DNA of 5,965 nt from positions 1 through 5,965 of the forward strand of contig CAIQJD010000173.1 in NCBI GenBank assembly GCA_903872005.1. Direction: 5' to 3'. This DNA comes from an uncultured bacterium (GTDB lineage Bacteria > Chloroflexota > Anaerolineae > JACIWP01). Shown one piece after another: positions 1 to 5,313 of the stretch. Position numbers and translations under genes: made by a program. The notes beneath the pieces were generated by a model. The model did not search any database. It saw only the letters and a program-made list of their open reading frames with translations, and was not told the DNA's origin. Position 1 is the stretch's first letter. Each line of letters opens with the position of its first letter.

Positions 1-1314
1 GCCCTGGCCGGCGTCCTCGGCCTGATGGGCCTGGCCTATGCCGCCACGCGCCTCTTGACGGCCAGCGGGTGGGCCTTGACGCTGCAACGCGGCCTCCTCC
101 TGGGCCTCTTTCTGCTCCTCCTGCTCGCCGTGCTGGCGCTGCACGTCTACGCCGGCCGGCCCTGGCTCCCCGCCATGCTCGCCGACTGGGCGCGCCTCTT
201 CTCGGCCCCGCGTGGCGCGCCGCTGGCCTTCCTGGCTCTGCTCATCTGCTGGCAGCGCGGCATGGCGCTGGCCTACCGGGATACGTCGCTCTGGTCGGTG
301 GCCCTGTCATTCCGCATCGGCGTCCTCCTGGTCGCGTTGGTCGGCTTCCTGTGGCCGGCCGGCGGCGCAGCGTGGCTCCCCCTCATCGCGCTCTTCTTCT
401 TCGCCGCGCTCATGGCGGCGGCCCTGGCGCGGGTGGACGAGCTGGCGAGTCGCGAGCCGGGGGCCGACCAGCCCTTCAACCTGACCTGGGGCGGCGTGGT
501 CGTCGGCGCGGCGACTCTCACGATCGGATTGGGACTGCTCTTCTCGACCGCCTATTCGCCGGCCGGCCTGGGCCAACTCCTGGACTGGCTCTGGCCCGGC
601 CTGCAAGTACTCGGCCGGCTCCTGGATCGCCTCCTCGAATGGCTCCTCCTGGCGCTGCTCCCCTTCCTCGAATGGCTTTTCGCAGCGATGGCGCGGCTGC
701 TGCAACGCTTAGGCGTGAATATGGGCCAAACCGTGACGCTGGCCGAGCAGGCTCCATTGCCTACCCCGGTCCCTACCGAAGGGAGCGCGGCCGGCGGCTT
801 CCCCTGGATGGCCGTGCTGCGCTGGAGCGCCATCGGCGCGCTCATTCTGGTCGCCCTGCTGATCCTGGGCCTATCGCTGCGCCGGCTGCGCCAGCGCCGC
901 CGGCCCGACGCGGCCGATGTGGCGCGCGCCGGCCTGCCGGCCAGCCAATGGGCCGACGATTTGCTGGATGGGCTGCGCGCCGGCGCGGAGCGCCTGGCCG
1001 ACGCATTGGGTCTCCTGGGGCGCTTCGGCGTGGGCCGGGATCTCTATGCTGCCATCTCCATCCGCTACATTTATGCCAATGTGACCCGGCTGGCGGCGCA
1101 ACGCGGCCGGCCGCGCCCGCCGGCGACGACGCCTTACGAATACCTGCCGACGCTACGCCTGGCCTTCACGGACGTAAACCCTGAGCTGGCGCGCATCACC
1201 GAGGCGTATGTGGGCGTGCATTACGGGGAAGCGCCGGCTGCGCTGGCCGAGCTGCGCGAGATTCGCCAATGCTGGGAGCGCGTGCGGGCCGCGCCAGCGC
1301 CGGCCGCCGGTTGA
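1..1314 (+). CDS. DUF4129 domain multi-pass membrane protein (5' end outside window)
   Basis: The reading frame is open from the first base, so the true start probably lies upstream; an internal ATG at 25 is the first Met visible. Numbering from that Met, hydrophobic stretches that could span the membrane lie near residues 23-41, 66-84, 97-112, 117-135, 157-176 and 265-284. A Leu/Trp-rich, amphipathic-looking segment lies at about 183-225. A basic run (RRLRQRRR, 286-293) follows the last span, suggesting the C-terminal part is cytoplasmic. Residues about 343-420 match the DUF4129 pattern: an IRYIYANV helix, then a TPYEYL motif, then ITEAYVGVHYG and a closing helix with REIRQCWERV. DUF4129 proteins often sit beside MoxR ATPase, DUF58 and transglutaminase-like genes, but none is visible here. 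The exact role is unknown. The gene ends 125 bp before the next one, which has its own promoter, so it belongs to a separate transcription unit. The DUF4129 call is family recognition by eye. Confidence 0.8.
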   Translation, partial: ALAGVLGLMGLAYAATRLLTASGWALTLQRGLLLGLFLLLLLAVLALHVYAGRPWLPAMLADWARLFSAPRGAPLAFLALLICWQRGMALAYRDTSLWSVALSFRIGVLLVALVGFLWPAGGAAWLPLIALFFFAALMAAALARVDELASREPGADQPFNLTWGGVVVGAATLTIGLGLLFSTAYSPAGLGQLLDWLWPGLQVLGRLLDRLLEWLLLALLPFLEWLFAAMARLLQRLGVNMGQTVTLAEQAPLPTPVPTEGSAAGGFPWMAVLRWSAIGALILVALLILGLSLRRLRQRRRPDAADVARAGLPASQWADDLLDGLRAGAERLADALGLLGRFGVGRDLYAAISIRYIYANVTRLAAQRGRPRPPATTPYEYLPTLRLAFTDVNPELARITEAYVGVHYGEAPAALAELREIRQCWERVRAAPAPAAG

Positions 1315-1361
1315 GGTGGCGGTGCGGCCCCATGTCAAAGCACGCTCTCGACCTGACCAGA

Positions 1362-1390
1362 TTGACATTTCACGCGGCGTGTACTAAAAT
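1362..1390 (+). promoter_or_regulatory. sigma-70-type promoter for the deacylase operon
   Basis: The -35 box TTGACA (1362-1367) is a perfect consensus match. The -10 box TAAAAT (1385-1390) matches five of six positions. The spacer is exactly 17 bp (1368-1384). The region from here to the start codon is clearly AT-richer than the rest of the window. Transcription would start at about 1396-1398, giving a leader of some 40 nt before the ATG at 1440. The site lies just upstream of four co-directional genes and directly before a palindrome, as expected for a regulated catabolic promoter. It is a sequence match only. Confidence 0.82.
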
Positions 1391-1397
1391 ATTGATG

Positions 1398-1419
1398 GTC
1401 TGATGGTATACCATCAGAC
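1398..1419. promoter_or_regulatory. 22-bp perfect palindrome, likely GntR-family operator
   Basis: The left half-site GTCTGATGGTA (1398-1408) is followed directly by its exact reverse complement (1409-1419), with no spacer and no mismatch. The core TGGTATACCA resembles operators of the FadR/UxuR/ExuR branch of the GntR family, which bind TGGT..ACCA-type palindromes. It begins about 8 bp after the -10 box and so covers the predicted transcription start, a position that suits a repressor. A partial third half-site, TGATGGT at 1393-1399, lies 8 bp upstream of the matching heptamer at 1401-1407. No regulator gene is in the window. As RNA the palindrome could also form a hairpin, but with no spacer for a loop and no T-tract it does not look like a terminator. 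Confidence 0.75.
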
Positions 1420-1439
1420 GATTAACAGGGGGTGAGGCT

Positions 1440-2996
1440 ATGACGCTAGACATCCTCTTCCGACACGGGACCATTATAGATGGCAGCGGCGCGCCGGCAT
1501 ATCGCGCCGATTTGGGCGTGGCCGGCGCGCGCATCGCCGTCATCGGCGATCTGGGCGACGCCACCGCCGGCCGCGTTGTGGACGCCGGCGGTCTGTGCAT
1601 CGTCCCCGGCTTTGTGGATCCCCATTCCCACGCGGAAACCGGCCTGCTGGATGGCAGCGCCGGCGCGGCCGTCGTCCAACAGGGCGTCACGACCCATCTC
1701 CTGACCGCCGACGGCTTCGGCTACGCGCCCCTTTCGCCGGCGCGGCTGGCCGAGATGCGCGCCCACCTGGCGCCCTTCCACGGCGAGCCGGCCTTGCGCT
1801 GGGATTGGCGCTCGCTGAGCGAGTACCTGGCGTTGTATGCCGGCCGCACGCCGATCAACGTATTCGGCCAGGCGTCACATCACGCCATCCGTCTGGAGGC
1901 GCTGGGCTGGGAAGCCCGGCCGGCGACGCCGGCCGAGCTGACGCAGATGCAAGCGCTGATCCATGCCGCGTTCGACGATGGCGCGGTCGCCTTCGCCACG
2001 GGGCTGGACTACTATCCCGGCGGCCACGCCGACACGGCCGAACTGATCGCCCTGAGTCGGGCGGCCGGCCGGCGCGGCGGCCTCTACACGGCCCACGTGC
2101 GCTACCCCCTGGGGAGCGTCGTCGCGGCCACGCGCGAGGCGATCCAGATTGGCCGCGAGGCCGACATCCCCATCCATCTGTCGCACCTCTATGGCGACGA
2201 GGCGCTCTTCGAGCTGATGGAAGAGGCCGGCGCGCAGGGCGTGGACATCTCCTTCGATTCTTATCCCTATACCGCCGGCGAGAGCCAACTGCTGAACTTT
2301 CTGCCGGCCTGGGTGCAGAGCGGCTCGCCGGCCGAGGTCATGGCGCGTCTGGCCGATCCGGCGGCGCGCCAGCGCATGCGGCCGGCCGTGTTGGCCGGGC
2401 TGCGCCCGCCGGCCGAATGGGACAAATACATCCTCACCGGCGTCGAGGCAGCGGGCCGGCAGAGCCTGGTGGGCCGTACCCTGGCCGAACTGATGGGCGC
2501 GGACGTGGAACGCGTCGCCGATTTCTTCTGCGACCTGTTGCTGGAAAGCCGGCTGCAGGTCCTGGTCATTGAGACCTGGCTGACGGAGGAGATGACGCGG
2601 CGCAGCCTGACCCACCCGCGCCAGATGGTCCTGTCCGACGGCATCTATCGCGGCCGGCCGCACCCGCGCGCCTATGGGACGTACCCGCGCGTCCTGGGGC
2701 ATTACGTCCGCGAACTGGGCCTGTTGACCTGGGAAGACGCGGTGCGGCGCATGACCGGCTGGCCGGCCGAACGCTTCGGCCTGCGTCAGCGCGGCCAGTT
2801 GCGCGCCGGCTGGGCCGCCGACATCGCCCTCTTCGACCCGCTGCGAGTCGGCGGGCCGGCCGACTTCGCGGCGCCGACCCGGCCGCCGGTGGGCATTCCC
2901 TACGTGCTGGTGAATGGCGAGTTCGTTGTGGATGAAGGCAAGCGGACGCCGGCAAATCCCGGCCGCGTCCTGAAACCACTAATCTCAGAGGAGTGA
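1440..2996 (+). CDS. N-acyl-D-amino-acid deacylase (D-aminoacylase) family amidohydrolase
   Basis: The 518-residue protein should hydrolyse an N-acyl bond, as D-aminoacylases do, releasing an amino acid (or similar amine) and a carboxylate; it has no signal peptide, so it is cytoplasmic. It begins with the family's small beta-domain (ILFRHGTIIDGSG, residues 5-17). The metal motif DPHSH follows (His62, His64), then GVTT (82-85), His219 in YTAHVR, His249 in HLSHL, and the catalytic Asp400 in VLSDG. HPRAYGTYPRVLGHY (408-422), a MTGWPAERFGL-type segment (438-448) and GWAADIALFDP (457-467) close the protein in the usual order. Aligned from memory with the Alcaligenes faecalis enzyme, the bridging Cys96 position is Asp91 and Lys252 is Tyr251, so the substrate or metal chemistry may differ. 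The start is backed by GGGGGTGA at 1428-1435, 4 nt before the ATG. It is the first gene of the operon. Family is secure; the precise substrate is not. Confidence 0.88.
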   Translation: MTLDILFRHGTIIDGSGAPAYRADLGVAGARIAVIGDLGDATAGRVVDAGGLCIVPGFVDPHSHAETGLLDGSAGAAVVQQGVTTHLLTADGFGYAPLSPARLAEMRAHLAPFHGEPALRWDWRSLSEYLALYAGRTPINVFGQASHHAIRLEALGWEARPATPAELTQMQALIHAAFDDGAVAFATGLDYYPGGHADTAELIALSRAAGRRGGLYTAHVRYPLGSVVAATREAIQIGREADIPIHLSHLYGDEALFELMEEAGAQGVDISFDSYPYTAGESQLLNFLPAWVQSGSPAEVMARLADPAARQRMRPAVLAGLRPPAEWDKYILTGVEAAGRQSLVGRTLAELMGADVERVADFFCDLLLESRLQVLVIETWLTEEMTRRSLTHPRQMVLSDGIYRGRPHPRAYGTYPRVLGHYVRELGLLTWEDAVRRMTGWPAERFGLRQRGQLRAGWAADIALFDPLRVGGPADFAAPTRPPVGIPYVLVNGEFVVDEGKRTPANPGRVLKPLISEE

Positions 2997-3002
2997 TGTC
3001 GC

Positions 3003-4130
3003 ATGAAAGACTGGACCCCCCGAGAGCGCCTGTTGCGCCTGTTCCGCCACGAGCCGGTAGATCGCATCCCGGTCGCGCCTTTCATTCATGTAAACTACGT
3101 CAAAGAATTCTACGGGACGCACGACGTAGATTGGGTGACGAAGACGCCCGACGTCTATCGCCACTTCGGCTTCGACATCATCCATCGCAACTGCTCGCAG
3201 GCGCCCAACGCCTTCGGGCCAGATGGCCCGCATTGGAACGTGGAGAGCCGCGTGGAAGAGCGCGGGCGGAACACATTCACGACGACAGTCATCCACACGC
3301 CGGCCGGCGAGATGCGTTACACCGAGGCGCTCAACTGGACCTACGAGTACGACGCCGAAGGGGCCTTGCAGGAGTATCCCATTAAGAGCGAGGCCGATTT
3401 CGAGCTGTTCGTCAAGTATCAGCCGGCCTACGGGCCGCTGGATACCTCCGACATCGGGCGCGCCAGAGCGGCTGTCGGCGACGAGGGCATCGTCGCCCCC
3501 TGGCAGCAGGGCGCGTTCAACCTCGTGGCGTTCTACTATCGCAAGCTGGATGACCTGCTCATGGACGCCGTGCTGAATCCCGACTTCTATCACCGCATAC
3601 TCACGTATTTCTTGGAACGCTATATGGCGCACAGCCAGCAGATGATAGACGCCGGCGCGGATGTGATCAGCTACGCCGGCAACATCGCCAATGGCAAACT
3701 GGTCAGCCCGGCTTTCTTCAAGCAATTCATCTGGCCCTATGAGAAACGCTTCATTGACTTCATCCAGAGCCAGGGCGTGCATGTGCTGTATCACAACTGC
3801 GGCTACGCCCGCAACCTGATCCCTACCTATCCCAGCCTGGGCATGGCGGCCTACGAATCGTTGACGCCGCCGCCCTATGGCGATACGATCCTGACCGACG
3901 CGGTCAAGACCTTCGCCGGCGGGCCGTGCCTTTCGGGCAACATTGACCAGATCACACTGCTGCGCGAGGGGACGCCGGCCGGCGTCACGGCGGCCGTGCA
4001 GGAGACGCTGGATACCGTGCGGGGCAAAGTCCCCTTCATTCTGGCGACCACCGACTACTTCAACGAGAATACGCCCCACGACAATATTCACGCCCTGGCC
4101 GACGCCGGCCGGAGCTACGGCGCGTTGTAG
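3003..4130 (+). CDS. Uroporphyrinogen decarboxylase-fold protein, cobamide methyltransferase-like
   Basis: The 375-residue protein has the UROD fold pattern. It opens with a TPRERLLRLFRHEPVDRIPV segment (5-24). The middle has DAGADVISYAGN (216-227) and a segment ending FIWPYEKRFIDFI (242-254). HNCG follows (His264, Cys266), then LSGNID (310-315) and a FILATTDYFNENTP stretch (345-358). The arginine-rich N-terminal signature of true HemE is absent, so heme synthesis is unlikely. The His-x-Cys motif is that of MtaA/MtbA-type proteins, which bind zinc and move methyl groups between corrinoid proteins and thiols or other acceptors. The usual third ligand, a Cys about 75-85 residues later, aligns with Asp351; Cys309 is the only nearby Cys. 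No corrinoid protein is visible. AGAGGAG at 2987-2993 lies 9 nt before the ATG and overlaps the end of the previous gene; the 6-nt gap implies co-transcription. A demethylase or methyltransferase role is inference. Confidence 0.85.
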   Translation: MKDWTPRERLLRLFRHEPVDRIPVAPFIHVNYVKEFYGTHDVDWVTKTPDVYRHFGFDIIHRNCSQAPNAFGPDGPHWNVESRVEERGRNTFTTTVIHTPAGEMRYTEALNWTYEYDAEGALQEYPIKSEADFELFVKYQPAYGPLDTSDIGRARAAVGDEGIVAPWQQGAFNLVAFYYRKLDDLLMDAVLNPDFYHRILTYFLERYMAHSQQMIDAGADVISYAGNIANGKLVSPAFFKQFIWPYEKRFIDFIQSQGVHVLYHNCGYARNLIPTYPSLGMAAYESLTPPPYGDTILTDAVKTFAGGPCLSGNIDQITLLREGTPAGVTAAVQETLDTVRGKVPFILATTDYFNENTPHDNIHALADAGRSYGAL

Positions 4131-4163
4131 TCCCCCAGCATCGTCAGACGGAAAGGAGGCGGG

Positions 4164-5243
4164 ATGATCTTCTATACCCATGAGCGCAACTTCGGTTGCC
4201 GGCTGCGCGAGTACCTCTACAAGGGGCTGCGTATCGTCCATCTGGAAAACGAGCTGCTGCGCGTCGGCATCCTGGCCGACAAGGGCACGGACGTCTTCGA
4301 GTTCCTGTACAAGCCGCAAGATGTGGACTTCCTATGGCATTCGCCCTGGGGCGTCCGCAACCCGGCCAACTTCGTCCCCACCAGCCACACCGGCGGCAGC
4401 GCCTTCCTCGATTTCTATGAGGGCGGCTGGCAGGATTGTATGCCCACCGGCGGCAACGACTGCGAATATCGCGGCCTCCCCTTCGGGGCGCACGGCGAAG
4501 CGCCCACGCTCCCGTGGGACTATCGCATCCTGGAAGATACGCCGGAGCGGGTCGCCCTGCGCTTCACGACGCGCACGGTGCGCACGCCCTTCTATATTGA
4601 GAAGGATGTGACGCTGGAACGGGGCAAGCCGGCGCTGCACTTCCGCGAGCGCATCGTCAACGAGGGACGCGTCAAGATGGAGCTGATGTGGGGCCAACAT
4701 CCGGCCTTCGGCGCGCCCTTCCTGGACGAGCATTGCCGCATTGACCTCCCCGGCGGGATGGTGGACTGCACGCGCCTCTCGCCGGTCAGCCGCTTCCAGC
4801 CCGGCGTCTATCCCTGGCCCTTCGCGACCGGCAAAGACGGCCGGCGCATTGATTTGCGCCAGGTCGCGACCATCGCCGCCGACACCACCGATACGATCTT
4901 CATCAACGAGATGCCCGAAGGGTGGTACGCCCTGACCAACACGCAACAGAAAGTGGGCTTCGGCCTGGCCTGGCCGACCGAGGTCTTCCGTTGTCTCTGG
5001 TTCTGGCAGGTCTATGGCGGGGCGTATGGCCCGCCCTGGTACGGGCGCACGTACAACATTGCGCTGGAGCCATTCAGCAGCGGCAGCGCGACGGTGACAG
5101 AAGCCATGGCCGACGGCACGGCGCACCTGCTGGAGCCGGCCGGCAGCATCGAGGCGCGCTTCGTCGCCGTGGCCTTCGCCGGCATCGAAGGCGTGCAGCG
5201 CATCACGCCGCAAGGTGAGGTTGTCCCCCGCGCCGGCGCGTAG
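4164..5243 (+). CDS. DUF4432 / aldose 1-epimerase-like protein
   Basis: The 359-residue protein looks like a galactose-mutarotase-fold beta-sandwich of the DUF4432 type. Early motifs are ELLRVGILADKGTDVFEF (30-47), where the ADKG turn recalls the start of aldose epimerases, and the GGWQDCMPTGG segment (87-97). Three residues fall where mutarotases carry their substrate-binding and catalytic residues: His110 in GAHGE, His179 in WGQHPAFG and Glu302 in IALEPF. This suggests it binds and perhaps epimerises a sugar or sugar-like ligand, but DUF4432 has few tested members and the ligand is unknown. There is no signal peptide. The start is supported by a strong Shine-Dalgarno run, GAAAGGAGG at 4151-4159, 4 nt before the ATG. 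It lies 33 nt after the UROD-like gene with no terminator between, so it is read as operon gene three. Its stop codon sits in the loop of a GC-rich hairpin. Confidence 0.83.
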   Translation: MIFYTHERNFGCRLREYLYKGLRIVHLENELLRVGILADKGTDVFEFLYKPQDVDFLWHSPWGVRNPANFVPTSHTGGSAFLDFYEGGWQDCMPTGGNDCEYRGLPFGAHGEAPTLPWDYRILEDTPERVALRFTTRTVRTPFYIEKDVTLERGKPALHFRERIVNEGRVKMELMWGQHPAFGAPFLDEHCRIDLPGGMVDCTRLSPVSRFQPGVYPWPFATGKDGRRIDLRQVATIAADTTDTIFINEMPEGWYALTNTQQKVGFGLAWPTEVFRCLWFWQVYGGAYGPPWYGRTYNIALEPFSSGSATVTEAMADGTAHLLEPAGSIEARFVAVAFAGIEGVQRITPQGEVVPRAGA

Positions 5244-5252
5244 CCGGCGGGG
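5226..5252 (+). other. GC-rich hairpin spanning the DUF4432-like stop codon
   Basis: CGCCGGC (5231-5237) pairs with GCCGGCG (5243-5249) around a 5-nt loop (5238-5242) that contains most of the TAG stop. After a one-base bulge (G5230), CCC (5227-5229) pairs with GGG (5250-5252). The stem is strong, but no T-run follows, so it is not a typical Rho-independent terminator. It may slow decay or processing of the upstream mRNA, or may simply reflect how common GCCGGC is in this DNA. Confidence 0.4.
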
Positions 5253-5269
5253 TCGAGCATAAACCAGCC

Positions 5270-5281
5270 GGGCGCAAGCCC
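5270..5281 (+). other. Small GNRA-tetraloop hairpin in intergenic gap
   Basis: GGGC (5270-5273) and GCCC (5278-5281) flank the tetraloop GCAA, a stable GNRA loop. It lies in the 70-nt gap between the DUF4432-like gene and the aminotransferase gene, 17 nt after the first hairpin and about 20 nt before the AGGAG ribosome site. The stem is only four base pairs, so a biological role is uncertain. Confidence 0.3.
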
Positions 5282-5313
5282 CTAACCCGCATAATGAATG
5301 AGGAGATGATACG

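Noticed and set aside
69..1184. 371-codon frame overlapping the DUF4129 gene
   Set aside because: Pro/Arg/Ala-rich out-of-frame translation typical of GC-rich DNA. The other frame gives membrane spans and the DUF4129 motifs.
1286..1330. GGGCCGC ... GCGGCCC inverted repeat around the end of the DUF4129 gene
   Set aside because: Seven-bp arms with a 31-nt loop and no T-tract; not a convincing terminator.
1875..2702. 275-codon minus-strand open frame inside the deacylase gene
   Set aside because: Low-complexity Arg/Gly/Ala/Gln-rich translation with no family motif; a shadow of the conserved + strand gene.
3003..4130. Calling the UROD-fold gene hemE
   Set aside because: The HemE arginine-rich N-terminal signature is missing and the HxC motif points to the methyltransferase-like branch. 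No heme genes are nearby.
2985..4319. 444-codon minus-strand open frame opposite the UROD-like gene
   Set aside because: It is longer than the real gene, but the + strand frame has clear family motifs and ribosome sites at both ends. Long antisense frames are expected in GC-rich coding DNA.
5290..5295. CATAAT as a -10 box for an internal promoter before the aminotransferase gene
   Set aside because: No -35-like hexamer lies 16-18 bp upstream and there is no extended -10, so one hexamer is not enough.
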